This document shows, piece after piece, positions 35,272 to 43,270 of a DNA stretch of 64,000 nt; position 1 is the stretch's first letter, and every line of letters begins with the position of its first letter. The stretch lies in assembly GCA_041392065.1 (NCBI GenBank), contig JAWKMU010000001.1, positions 310,001 to 374,000 on the forward strand. Direction: 5' to 3'. The position numbers and the translations under genes were made by a program. This stretch comes from CAJQLB01 sp041392065. Its GTDB lineage: Bacteria > Bacteroidota > Bacteroidia > Flavobacteriales > Flavobacteriaceae. The notes under the pieces are model-generated. The model made no database searches. It saw nothing but the letters and a program-made list of their open reading frames with translations, and was not told the origin of the DNA.

Positions 35272-36158
35272 CTAATTGCTAGAATGTTTTTGTAGATAAT
35301 CCTTCACTTTTTTCAAATTACTTTTTGATACTTCGATTATAGAATTATCCTGAAGTGTGATACTTGGTGAACTGGAATTGTTTAAAGACTTTGCTCTATC
35401 CATATTTACTATAGCTGTTCGGTGAACTCTTAAAAATTGTCCATTTAATTTTGTTTCCAATTCTTTTAAAGAACTGCGCATAGAATATGCTGAGCCTTCA
35501 GTAGTATGAACTTTAACGCAATAATCATCTGACTCAATCCAATTAATATTATCTACAGCAATTATTTTGTGTTTATTACCAATTTTTATGTTCAATATTT
35601 TGGCCTTATCATCAATATTTGAGCGAAGACTTTCATATTCTTTCTGATGCGAATTTTTCAATTCACTTAATTTTTGAACTTCTATTTGAAGTTGCTCGTT
35701 AGTAAAATGAAAATGTAGAATTATAGCGATGGCAATATATCCTAAAGTGTAAATAGGAGCTTTTTGAAATGTGAAAAATGGAATAAATTCAGAAAATAAT
35801 AAATTGAAAGAGAAATCTGTATTAGATAATAACATTTGTAAAATAGAAATTGTAAAAATCGCTAATACAACAATTGAGCAAATTAAAATGAAATATTTTA
35901 ATAAATCGAAATCACTTAATTTCTTTTTGAACTTGTCTTTTTTGAATATAAAAAGAGAGCAATAGAAAATACCATCCATACCAACCACCTCAATGCTTGA
36001 TATTTTAAGAGACCAAAAAAAGTAGCATCATCAGAGAGTTGATATCTATTGATATAATATAATTGCTGAAATGATTCAAATACAATCCCAATAATTATTA
36101 CACCTATTATAACAAAAATTGTACGTTTTGGATTTGATATGTTTAAATTTTTAAACAT
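35272..36158 (-). CDS. LytTR membrane transcriptional regulator, split by a -1 frame change
   Basis: Two overlapping frames encode one protein. Frame 1 (36158 to 35916) gives 80 residues with two membrane helices (TIFVIIGVIIIGIVFESF, LRWLVWMVFSIALFLYS). Frame 2 (open through 35988 to 35272, no ATG at its head) gives two more helices (YFILICSIVVLAIFTISIL, YTLGYIAIAIILHFHF), a coiled coil and a LytTR DNA-binding domain (IKIGNKHKIIAVDNINWIES, FLRVHRTAIVNMDRA). At 35943-35937 the mRNA reads A_AAA_AAG in the frame-1 phase. Slipping by -1 there joins residue 74 of frame 1 to frame 2 and gives about 295 residues. Programmed frameshifting, a fixed mutation or a sequencing error are all possible. Coupled to rluF by a TAATG overlap. 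Confidence 0.75.
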
Positions 36159-36919
36159 TATGATTTGTTTCTGTTATTGATTCTTTTTTCAGGTTTAAAC
36201 GTTTTAGAAGAATCTTTGAGTAATTGGCTAAGCTCTGAAAATTCAGATGATGTTAGTTCACGATATTTACCAACAGGAACATCCAGCTTTATGTTCATGA
36301 TGCGTGTTCGTTTTAGTGTTTGCACTTCGTACCCTAAATATTCACACATTCTTCGTATTTGTCTGTTTAAGCCCTGAGTTAAAATAATCTTGAAAGTATA
36401 GCTGTCAATTTTTTTGACGTTGCATTTTTTGGTCACAGTATCAAGAATTGGAACACCAGAAGACATTCGCTCAATAAATGTTTGCGAAATAGGTTTATCT
36501 ACAGTTACAATATATTCTTTTTCGTGATTGTTGCTGGCACGTAAAATCTTGTTCACAATATCACCATCATCAGTTAAAAGTATAAGTCCTTCACTTGGTT
36601 TATCTAATCTACCAATAGGGAAAATACGTTTGTGGTAGTTAATAAAATCAATAATATTATCTTTTTCAACACGAGTGTCAGTGGTGCAAACAATACCAAT
36701 AGGTTTATTAAAAGCTAAGTAAACAAAGCTATTTTTTGAATCTTGTAAAATGGCTCCATCTACAGCTACAATATCATTTGGTGCTATTTTTGTTCCCATT
36801 TCAGGAATTTTTCCATTTATGGTTACACGACCAGCTTCAATAAGTTTATCAGCTTCACGTCTTGAACAGTAGCCAATTTCACTTAAATATTTATTGATGC
36901 GAGTAAGAGATGATTCCAT
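36158..36919 (-). CDS. rluF: 23S rRNA pseudouridine synthase, RluF-type
   Basis: 253 residues. N-terminal S4 RNA-binding domain (RINKYLSEIGYCSRREADKLIEAGRVTING), then the RsuA/RluB/E/F catalytic domain with the active-site Asp in GRLDKPSEGLILLTDDGD, and the ILTQGLNRQIRRMCEYLGYEVQTLKRTRI signature. The QIRRMCE-LGY...LKR order and length fit the RluF group, which modifies the 2604 region of 23S rRNA. Its stop overlaps the start of the LytTR gene (TAATG). Confidence 0.88.
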   Translation of the reverse strand: MESSLTRINKYLSEIGYCSRREADKLIEAGRVTINGKIPEMGTKIAPNDIVAVDGAILQDSKNSFVYLAFNKPIGIVCTTDTRVEKDNIIDFINYHKRIFPIGRLDKPSEGLILLTDDGDIVNKILRASNNHEKEYIVTVDKPISQTFIERMSSGVPILDTVTKKCNVKKIDSYTFKIILTQGLNRQIRRMCEYLGYEVQTLKRTRIMNIKLDVPVGKYRELTSSEFSELSQLLKDSSKTFKPEKRINNRNKS

Positions 36920-36939
36920 GCAACAAAGATACCATAAAG

Positions 36940-37767
36940 TTAATTTTCTAAGAATTCGTAGATATAATTAGCTACAGAATCGTCATTTAAAGAATGTCCT
37001 AAACCTTTGGTAGTAATGAGTTTACTGTTTTTAAAGCTTTTATTTATTGATAGCGCATCTTCATAAGGTATAACTTTGTCTTCACTATCATGAATAATCA
37101 ATCCTTGAGATGATATTTCTTTTAAAAATTTGGCTGTTGAAAACTCTTCTGGTGCCTTTCCAAAATTGTTGATAATAGTGAGTTTTATTTGATTTTTTGT
37201 ACGCTCATTATAGCCTAACATATCTGTATATCGTTGTAAAACATCTGTAAATTCTGAAGGAGCACCTAAAAGGATGATTTTTTTTACGTTTGGAGTTTGG
37301 TATTTATGCTGAAATAACACAGATGCCATACCACCAACAGAGTGACCTATAAGTATATCTGGCTTGTAGCGTTTAGCGATAACATTAATAAACTCAGAAT
37401 ACAAAATGGCATTGAATAATTTGCCTCCAGAATTTCCGTGTGCTGGTGCATCGATAGCCACGATGTTAAAATCTTTTCTATTTAAATAGTTAATTAAATT
37501 TTTCCACCTTGCTGAATTGCTTTCCCAACCATGAGCCAATAAAATGGTTTGTTTTTTTCCGACCCATCTGTAGGTCATTATTGGAAGTTTGTCATACACA
37601 AACTCTTCTTTGTATGCAGTGTCTAAGAAATCAGATTGTTTGTCTGTAATAAAGCCACGTCTTGGAGTGCCAAAAAGAGATAGCGCTTTGTTTGCTGCAT
37701 AAGATTTTGAAACATAGCTTGAAATGTTAATGTACCAACCAACTATTCTTATTACAATTTTTTCCAT
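36940..37767 (-). CDS. Alpha/beta hydrolase
   Basis: 275 residues. The oxyanion-hole LAHGWESNSARWKNL, nucleophile elbow IGHSVGGMAS (Ser), acid IIHDSEDKVIP (Asp) and GLGHSLNDD (His) form a complete triad. No signal peptide, although residues 1-30 are moderately hydrophobic. Substrate unknown; carboxylesterase-like. Its ATG overlaps the stop of the cupin gene by one base (TAATG), so the two are probably translated together. Confidence 0.85.
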   Translation of the reverse strand: MEKIVIRIVGWYINISSYVSKSYAANKALSLFGTPRRGFITDKQSDFLDTAYKEEFVYDKLPIMTYRWVGKKQTILLAHGWESNSARWKNLINYLNRKDFNIVAIDAPAHGNSGGKLFNAILYSEFINVIAKRYKPDILIGHSVGGMASVLFQHKYQTPNVKKIILLGAPSEFTDVLQRYTDMLGYNERTKNQIKLTIINNFGKAPEEFSTAKFLKEISSQGLIIHDSEDKVIPYEDALSINKSFKNSKLITTKGLGHSLNDDSVANYIYEFLEN

Positions 37768-38132
37768 TAATCTGACTCTCTATTTACTAACTCCATTGAA
37801 AAAGCAGGAGTGCATATTGCTAAATATTCACAAGGTTCTAAAAACGGATTTGAATATTGTACTCTTGTGTTTTTATTGATTTTAATAGATTCTCCTGCTT
37901 TTAGCACTATTGTTTCTCCATCTACAATAAATTGTTTTTTCCCTTTTATGATGTATGTGTACTCATCAAAATTTGGGGTTTGAAAAGGCTCACTCCATCC
38001 TGGAGGAGCAATCATGTGAGCAATGCTAATATTAGAATTACCGTTTGTGGCATTCCCAAAATGCTCTTCAATAAGTTTTCCATCAGTTGTTGGAACAATA
38101 AAAGGCGATTTTTGAATATTGTAATTTTTCAT
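37767..38132 (-). CDS. Small single-domain cupin protein
   Basis: 121 residues forming one cupin barrel: motif 1 region PPGWSEPFQTPNFDEYTYIIKGKKQFIVDG and motif 2 region LKAGESIKINKNTRVQYSN. The usual metal-binding HxH of motif 1 is not present (PFQTPNFDEY), so a metal-free or altered site is likely. Overlaps the downstream hydrolase start by one base and lies 1 base after a lipoprotein gene. Function unknown. Confidence 0.75.
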   Translation of the reverse strand: MKNYNIQKSPFIVPTTDGKLIEEHFGNATNGNSNISIAHMIAPPGWSEPFQTPNFDEYTYIIKGKKQFIVDGETIVLKAGESIKINKNTRVQYSNPFLEPCEYLAICTPAFSMELVNRESD

Positions 38133-38133
38133 C

Positions 38134-38688
38134 CTAATTCCATTGCATATAAAACCTCTTTATTTTTGCTTCGTTAGGTATTTGTATAGCTTCAATTTTT
38201 TGGTTGGTATCAAACCGCAATTCTGCAGGCAATTCATTTTTATCTATTGTAAAAAACGCATTGATTTCATTAACTGAAACTACAATATTTCTTATTGTGT
38301 TTTGAATGCTCGAAATTTTATAATTATCCTTAATGGTTTTAAAAGTGCTTTTAGTATTCAATCCTTTTGCAGTTTTGTAGCGATCAGAGTTAATAATAAT
38401 AGATTTTATAGTTGATGTTGAATCTAAAGCTTGTTTAGGTGTAAGTATAAGTAATTTAGCACCAGATTTTTCATATACCTCTATATCATTATTGGCAGAA
38501 GTAAATACATTACTTTCATTTAACATAACAATGGAATCGTTAGGGAAAACCAAACTTAAATCCCTGACTTGTGTAGAGTCTGTTAACAAACCTATACTTT
38601 GTTTTGTTATTAAGTTTTTATCAGGTGCTTGAGAGCAAGAAGCTAATAAAACAATTACTATAAATAAGGTGAAAAAATTGTTTTTCAT
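38134..38688 (-). CDS. Lipoprotein of unknown function
   Basis: 184 residues with a lipoprotein signal peptide (FFTLFIVIVLLASCSQ, lipobox ASC). The mature part has recurring hydrophobic strands (LVFPNDSIVMLNESNVFTS, SIIINSDRYKTAKGLNTKST, ISSIQNTIRNIVVSVNEINAFFTIDK) and lacks motifs I recognise. It lies between the HerA-like ATPase gene (19 bases) and the cupin gene (1 base), apparently in one operon. Confidence 0.75.
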   Translation of the reverse strand: MKNNFFTLFIVIVLLASCSQAPDKNLITKQSIGLLTDSTQVRDLSLVFPNDSIVMLNESNVFTSANNDIEVYEKSGAKLLILTPKQALDSTSTIKSIIINSDRYKTAKGLNTKSTFKTIKDNYKISSIQNTIRNIVVSVNEINAFFTIDKNELPAELRFDTNQKIEAIQIPNEAKIKRFYMQWN

Positions 38689-38707
38689 TTAGTTTTTTAT
38701 GATATGA

Positions 38708-40231
38708 TTAAACTACTTTTTTAAGTATTCCGAAAACTGCTCTAATAAATGTAGCACTGGTTAATACTTTAATAACAGGGTTTTGTCTTCTGTATCCAGA
38801 GCCTGAACTTCTTCTTTTTGATGAAGCTCTTTCTTTTTCAATGCGTTCTTCTTCTTTTGCTTTTACTTTTTCTGCTTTTTCAATTTTTGCATTAAGCATT
38901 TCGTAAGCACTTTCTCGGTCTATTGTTTCATTATATTTTTTTACAAGTTTTGAATCAGAATATAATGCGCTTAGCTCACTTGGTGTTAAAACATCCATTC
39001 TACTCATTGGTGCCCTCATCATGGTTGCAGCAAGTGGAGTTGGTCGTCCTTTTTCATCTAAAGCAGATACTAATGCTTCTCCAATTCCTAAAGATGTAAG
39101 AACTTCAGCAGTGTCATAATACTCAGTATCTGGATAGTTTTGAGCAGTTAATTTTATGGCTTTTCTGTCTTTTGCTGTAAATGCTCTTAATGCATGCTGA
39201 ACTTTTAAACCAAGTTGACTTAAAACGGCTTCTGGAACATCTGTTGGGTTTTGAGTTACAAAATACAAGCCAATGCCTTTACTTCGTATGAGCTTTACAA
39301 TGCTTTCAATTTGATTTAGTAAGGCTTTTGAAGCTTCGTTAAAGATTAAATGAGCTTCGTCAATAAACATGATGAGTTCAGGTCTGTCTGCATCACCTTG
39401 TTCAGGAAAGGTTTCATATATTTCTGCCAAAAGACTCAGCATGAAAGTTGAAAACAACTTAGGTCTATCTTGTATGTCTGTGAGTCTAATAATGTTGATA
39501 TAGCCTCTTCCATTTGCATCAATTCTTGTTAAATCTTCAACTTCAAAACTTTTTTCACCAAAAAACAACTCAGCACCTTGTTGTTCTAATTCTACAACTT
39601 TTCTTAGTATAGCTCCAGTTGATGCTGAAGAAATCCTTCCATATGCTTCTTGAAATTCGTCTTTACCCTCCTCTGTTGCATACTGTAAAACTTTTTTAAA
39701 GTCTTTTAAATCCAACAATGGTAACTTATTATCATCGCAATACTTAAAAATAACAGCGACAACTCCAGATTGAGCTTCTGACAAATCTAAAATTCTTGAT
39801 AATAAAACAGGACCAAATTCACTCACAGTTGCTCTAAGCCTAATGCCATCTTGTTCAGAAAGCGACATGATTTCAACAGGAAAAGATTTTGAGTTGAATG
39901 GTAAGCCAATTTTCTCATGACGTTCGTCAATTTTAGGATGTCCAGGGCTTGGTTGTGCCAATCCACTTAAATCGCCTTTTATATCCATTAAAAGTACTGG
40001 AATACCTTTTTCGCTTAAATTTTCAGCTAGTACTTGTAGCGTTTTAGTTTTCCCAGTTCCAGTAGCACCAGCAATTAAGCCATGTCTGTTCATGGTTTTT
40101 AATGGTACTTTTACAAAAGCATTGGTAATTGTTTGGCCATCAAGTATTGCTGAACCAAGGGTTATTGAGTCTCCTTTAAAGGTGTTTCCGTCAGTAATTG
40201 TTTTTACAAAATTGTCTATTTTACTCATCAT
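38708..40231 (-). CDS. HerA-like P-loop ATPase (DUF853/YjgR family)
   Basis: 507 residues. Walker A GATGTGKTKTLQ (about residues 55-66), DIKGDLSGLAQPSPGHP, Walker B LIMFIDEAHLIF and the sensor-like FVTQNPTDVPEAVLSQLG. These match the helicase HerA-like family typified by E. coli YjgR. A charged coiled coil (EKAEKVKAKEEERIEKER) and a basic tail follow. Unlike archaeal HerA no NurA nuclease gene is adjacent, so a DNA end-processing role is not supported; function remains unknown. First gene of a minus-strand run reaching LytTR. Two adjacent ATGs at the start. Confidence 0.88.
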   Translation of the reverse strand: MMSKIDNFVKTITDGNTFKGDSITLGSAILDGQTITNAFVKVPLKTMNRHGLIAGATGTGKTKTLQVLAENLSEKGIPVLLMDIKGDLSGLAQPSPGHPKIDERHEKIGLPFNSKSFPVEIMSLSEQDGIRLRATVSEFGPVLLSRILDLSEAQSGVVAVIFKYCDDNKLPLLDLKDFKKVLQYATEEGKDEFQEAYGRISSASTGAILRKVVELEQQGAELFFGEKSFEVEDLTRIDANGRGYINIIRLTDIQDRPKLFSTFMLSLLAEIYETFPEQGDADRPELIMFIDEAHLIFNEASKALLNQIESIVKLIRSKGIGLYFVTQNPTDVPEAVLSQLGLKVQHALRAFTAKDRKAIKLTAQNYPDTEYYDTAEVLTSLGIGEALVSALDEKGRPTPLAATMMRAPMSRMDVLTPSELSALYSDSKLVKKYNETIDRESAYEMLNAKIEKAEKVKAKEEERIEKERASSKRRSSGSGYRRQNPVIKVLTSATFIRAVFGILKKVV

Positions 40232-40398
40232 CTAAATTTTGTTAAAAATAGTGTAATTTTAGTCAAAAATAAAATTGAACAAAGACATAAGAACCACAAA
40301 CATATTAACAGTTAATGTTTAAAAATTTGGCTATTTAGGCTATTTTGTGTTTTATAAAAACTTACTGATTTAAGTCTCAGTCTTTTCAGCTTTTAAGT

Positions 40399-40406
40399 TA
40401 TCTTTG
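40399..40406 (+). promoter_or_regulatory. -7 element of queE, possibly leaderless
   Basis: TATCTTTG is an exact TAnnTTTG match ending six bases before the ATG at 40413, so transcription would begin at or next to the start codon. No clear -33 element. Confidence 0.5.
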
Positions 40407-40412
40407 CAAGCT

Positions 40413-41045
40413 ATGACAAGAAGTGAAAAACAAGAATTAATAGATAAAGGGTTGTTATTGCCTCTAATGGAGGAATTTTACACAATTCAAGGTGAAGGAT
40501 TTCATAAAGGTACTGCAGCTTATTTTGTTAGAATTGGTGGCTGTGATGTTGGTTGTCATTGGTGTGATGTTAAAGAAAGTTGGTTGGCAGAATTGCATCC
40601 TCCAACAGAAACTTCAAAAATAGTTGATAATGCTGTGAAGTATAGTAATACCATTGTAGTTACTGGTGGAGAGCCTTTAACTTGGGACATGACAGAATTA
40701 ACAACTCAATTAAAAGCAAAAAACGTTAAGACACATATTGAAACATCAGGAGCTTATAAATTAACTGGAGTTTGGGATTGGATTTGTTTGTCACCAAAAA
40801 AACTTAAACTACCAACTGTAGAAATTTATCAAAGAGCACATGAACTTAAAATGATTATTTATAATAAAAGTGATTTTAAGTTTGCCGAAGAACAAGCTGC
40901 AAAAGTAAATAAGGATTGCATATTGTATTTGCAGCCAGAGTGGAGTAAAAAAGATAAAATGATACCTGAAATTGTAGACTATGTGATGGCTAATCCTAAG
41001 TGGAAAGTGTCACTCCAAACTCATAAATATTTAAATATTCCTTAA
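40413..41045 (+). CDS. queE: 7-carboxy-7-deazaguanine synthase QueE
   Basis: 210 residues from ATG 40413; a TTG nine bases upstream is not needed and lies in the -7 box. Radical SAM enzyme converting 6-carboxy-tetrahydropterin to CDG for queuosine. The cluster motif is C-x3-C-x2-C in GGCDVGCHWCDVKESW, with the substrate-binding FYTIQGEGFHKGTAAYFVRIGG before it, and VVTGGEPLTWD and THIETSGAYK after it. Other queuosine genes are not in the window. A terminator follows directly. Confidence 0.95.
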   Translation: MTRSEKQELIDKGLLLPLMEEFYTIQGEGFHKGTAAYFVRIGGCDVGCHWCDVKESWLAELHPPTETSKIVDNAVKYSNTIVVTGGEPLTWDMTELTTQLKAKNVKTHIETSGAYKLTGVWDWICLSPKKLKLPTVEIYQRAHELKMIIYNKSDFKFAEEQAAKVNKDCILYLQPEWSKKDKMIPEIVDYVMANPKWKVSLQTHKYLNIP

Positions 41046-41047
41046 AT

Positions 41048-41078
41048 AAAAGTCCAGAAATTTTTATCTGGACTTTTT
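41048..41078 (+). terminator. Terminator after queE
   Basis: AAAAGTCCAGA (41048-41058) and TCTGGACTTTT (41067-41077) form an 11-bp stem with an 8-base loop and a T-run; it begins at the queE stop. Confidence 0.92.
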
Positions 41079-41094
41079 AGTTTAGTGGTTTGGT

Positions 41095-41820
41095 TTAGTA
41101 AGGACAATAACATTTGTTGTTTTGAAAAATTCCTGCAAAGAATCCTCCAATGTCATCTTTGTCTGTTTTTAAAATATCTATAAAAAGACTTAAACTTAAT
41201 ATGTTTGGTTTATAAGAATAAGCGTCAGCTAAATTTACACCATAGGCACTATTGATAATGTCTAATAATTCTTCATCAGTTTCGTTTGAATTCATTTCGT
41301 AGCGTAGGTCAATTCCAAAGCGACCTACTTTTAGCATTACACCAACATTTATAAACATATTTGATTTTTCGAGATCTGGACCTCCATCACTGTATGAAGT
41401 TACTTGCACACCATCCAGAGTTGCATCTTTAAAAACACTAAATCCTGGTCCAGCATAAATGGTTATAGGATCAAAAATTTCGTAAGCCAATAGTATTGGA
41501 ACATCAATTCGAGACCTTTTCCAGAATGATTCTTTTGTTGGAAAATCGTAGCGGTTTTTATGAGAAGCAAAATTAATTTCTGGTCTAATAAATAGTTTAC
41601 CAAATTCTATATTTAAGAAAGCACCGAATTGTGTTCCTAATTCTTTTTGAGGAGAGAACAACTCGTCTGGCATTCCAGCTTGTATAGAACCACCTCTTGA
41701 GTTGATGTCACCAATGGTATGATAATTAAATCCACCACGAATACCAACAGTGAATTCTTGAGAAAAACTAAGCCATGTGCTTATGAAGCACATAACTATA
41801 AGTAGGTTAAGTCTTTTCAT
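41095..41820 (-). CDS. Outer-membrane beta-barrel protein (OmpA/PorT-like fold)
   Basis: 241 residues with a signal peptide (MKRLNLLIVMCFISTWLSFSQ). Eight or so amphipathic strands follow the pattern of small barrels (FTVGIRGGFNYHTIG, LGTQFGAFLNIEFGKLFIRPEINFASH, IDVPILLAYEIFDPITIYAGPGFSVF, FINVGVMLKVGRFGIDLRYEMN, ILSLSLFIDIL). Such proteins are annotated as porin-family or PorT-like; function unknown. It ends NNKCYCPY, an odd cysteine pair outside the barrel. Its promoter carries an ATCGAT-containing inverted repeat (separate entry). Confidence 0.8.
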   Translation of the reverse strand: MKRLNLLIVMCFISTWLSFSQEFTVGIRGGFNYHTIGDINSRGGSIQAGMPDELFSPQKELGTQFGAFLNIEFGKLFIRPEINFASHKNRYDFPTKESFWKRSRIDVPILLAYEIFDPITIYAGPGFSVFKDATLDGVQVTSYSDGGPDLEKSNMFINVGVMLKVGRFGIDLRYEMNSNETDEELLDIINSAYGVNLADAYSYKPNILSLSLFIDILKTDKDDIGGFFAGIFQNNKCYCPY

Positions 41821-41870
41821 TTACTACATAATTTGGGGTTTATGTATGTCTAATTTGTTCTTATAGATGC

Positions 41871-41878
41871 CAAATGTA
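41871..41878 (-). promoter_or_regulatory. -7 element of the outer-membrane protein gene
   Basis: On the minus strand TACATTTG (41878-41871) is an exact TAnnTTTG match, 50 bases before the ATG. The inverted repeat at 41889-41913 covers the region where the -33 element would lie. Confidence 0.6.
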
Positions 41879-41888
41879 AATAAAAAGT

Positions 41889-41922
41889 TCGATAAAAAGT
41901 AATATTTTATCGATTAAATGCA
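41889..41922. promoter_or_regulatory. Candidate operator: inverted repeat with TGCATTTAATCGAT box
   Basis: TCGATAAAA (41889-41897) and TTTTATCGA (41905-41913) form a perfect 9-bp inverted repeat around AGTAATA. The right half overlaps ATCGATTAAATGCA (41909-41922), whose complement TGCATTTAATCGAT differs at one base from the boxes at 43018 and 43069. It sits 10-35 bases upstream of the -7 box of the outer-membrane protein gene, a usual operator position. Confidence 0.5.
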
Positions 41923-41948
41923 AAAAATATCTTTAAAATGGGAAGCGA

Positions 41949-42881
41949 TTAATCGTTTTTTTCTATAAATGCTATAATAAATTGAATCAACTCATCTGAG
42001 ATTTTTCGTTGAGATTCATTATAAGATTTTGAATTTTCAAGAGTATCACCTTCAATTGGAACCAGAATGTGATTCATTTTTTCAATAATTGTTAAAGTTG
42101 AATTTTCATTTGCAGAATGTAAAAGGTTAGCTTCATCTACAGAAACTTGTAAATCTTTAGTTCCATTTATAATGAGAGTTGGAATGTCTAAATTTTTTAT
42201 TTCCTCTTGCGGATTATATGCCATCCAACTCATCATGAAAGGTTGTACTTCTAAGTTAAAAATTGAAGTTAAAGCTTGAGGAAAATCGGTTGTGGTTTTT
42301 CCTTCTTTCATAACTGAAAATACTCGTTTTGTGTCTTCTGTAAACATAGGAGCAGTATTATTAATTTGGTCAATAATTACTTCATCTATAGGTTTTCCTG
42401 CTCCAGCCAATGAAATAAAACCATCTGCACCTTCTTTTGCAGCAACAATGCCAACTAAACTTCCTTGGCTGTGACCAATAATATAAACCTTGTTGAAAGC
42501 TCCACTATTTTTAAAGTAATTAAGAGCAGAAATAGCATCAGTAATAAAATCATCAAATCTAATATTCATATCAACATTTCCCCTTCGTATTTGCTTAACA
42601 ATACGTTTGTCGTACCTAAAAGTTGCTACGCCTTCTTTACTTAATCTTTCGGCTAACTTTTTTAAGGAGTTGTTTTTTAATAGATTCTGATTTCCATTTC
42701 TATCAGTTGGTCCTGAACCAGCTATAATAATTGCAAGGTTTGGTCTTTCAATAACATTAGGAACTAATAAAGTACCATCAATAAATTCATTAATAGTTAG
42801 GTCTTTTGAAGTAAAAGCCAATTCTTGAGAGAATATGTAAGACGACACCAAAAATAGAAAGAAGCCCAGTCTGAATTTCAT
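41949..42881 (-). CDS. Secreted alpha/beta hydrolase
   Basis: 310 residues with a signal peptide (MKFRLGFFLFLVSSYIFSQ). Triad motifs: oxyanion region IIAGSGPTDRNGNQ, nucleophile IGHSQGSLVG (Ser), acid LIINGTKDLQV (Asp) and MNHILVP (His). The layout matches the periplasmic dienelactone-hydrolase/esterase-like proteins common in this phylum. Substrate unknown. It is the only gene between the candidate operator at 41889 and the box-containing region 42882-43268. Confidence 0.85.
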   Translation of the reverse strand: MKFRLGFFLFLVSSYIFSQELAFTSKDLTINEFIDGTLLVPNVIERPNLAIIIAGSGPTDRNGNQNLLKNNSLKKLAERLSKEGVATFRYDKRIVKQIRRGNVDMNIRFDDFITDAISALNYFKNSGAFNKVYIIGHSQGSLVGIVAAKEGADGFISLAGAGKPIDEVIIDQINNTAPMFTEDTKRVFSVMKEGKTTTDFPQALTSIFNLEVQPFMMSWMAYNPQEEIKNLDIPTLIINGTKDLQVSVDEANLLHSANENSTLTIIEKMNHILVPIEGDTLENSKSYNESQRKISDELIQFIIAFIEKND

Positions 42882-43017
42882 TGCATTTAAATTTTTCCGA
42901 AAGTAATGGTTTCCATTAAAATATCGATTAGTTTTTTAATGAATTGATAACGAAAATCTCAGGTTTCTTATTTCAGTTTTAGAAAAATAAATTGAACATT
43001 TGAGCTAATGTTTATAA

Positions 43018-43083
43018 TGCATTTCATCGATTATTTATAATATTTAATCGATTAATGTTAAAATTTTATGCATTTCATCGATT
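43018..43083. promoter_or_regulatory. Direct repeat of TGCATTTCATCGATT boxes
   Basis: TGCATTTCATCGATT occurs at 43018-43032 and 43069-43083, 51 bases apart. The palindrome TAATCGATTA (43045-43054) lies between them, and another ATATCGATTAG begins near 42921. They are about 103 and 52 bases upstream of the exact -7 box at 43121. A dimeric or multimeric regulator binding site is the likely reading. Confidence 0.5.
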
Positions 43084-43120
43084 TAATAATGTTTTTTAAC
43101 GATGATTTAAAATTATCTTT

Positions 43121-43128
43121 TACTTTTG
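43121..43128 (+). promoter_or_regulatory. Orphan -7 promoter element
   Basis: TACTTTTG is an exact TAnnTTTG match on the plus strand in a region with no plus-strand gene. A terminator hairpin stands about 112 bases downstream at 43240. Confidence 0.45.
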
Positions 43129-43133
43129 GAGTG

Positions 43134-43270
43134 TACTAAAATTTAGTTTTTAGTTCAATGGATTAATTAATTAATATTTGCATTATGTTTTGGAATTAGA
43201 GACCCTAAATCTACTGCATAATAAAAAAAGCAAATTAAGAAAAGCCGAGTTTGAGGGAACTCGGCTTTTT
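43134..43270 (+). ncRNA. Candidate small RNA of about 135 nt
   Basis: The stretch from just after the orphan -7 box to the T-run at 43266-43270 contains no open frame beyond a few codons, yet has a promoter-like start and a strong 12-bp terminator stem. This is the main content of the 387-base gap 42882-43268. The terminator also suits the minus-strand alkB gene, so the RNA rests mainly on the -7 box and the upstream boxes. Confidence 0.35.
43240..43270. terminator. Bidirectional terminator next to alkB
   Basis: AAAAGCCGAGTT (43240-43251) and AACTCGGCTTTT (43258-43269) form a perfect 12-bp stem with loop TGAGGG. Both sides end in T-runs, so it can serve alkB (minus) and any plus-strand transcript. 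Confidence 0.88.

Noticed and set aside
35272..35988. LytTR frame as a complete gene with a GTG start
   Set aside because: It would lack the first two membrane helices that the overlapping frame encodes; the slippery site explains the split better.
38708..40231. HerA-NurA type anti-phage or DNA-end-resection system
   Set aside because: The ATPase is of the solitary YjgR type and has no nuclease or SIR2/DUF partner beside it.
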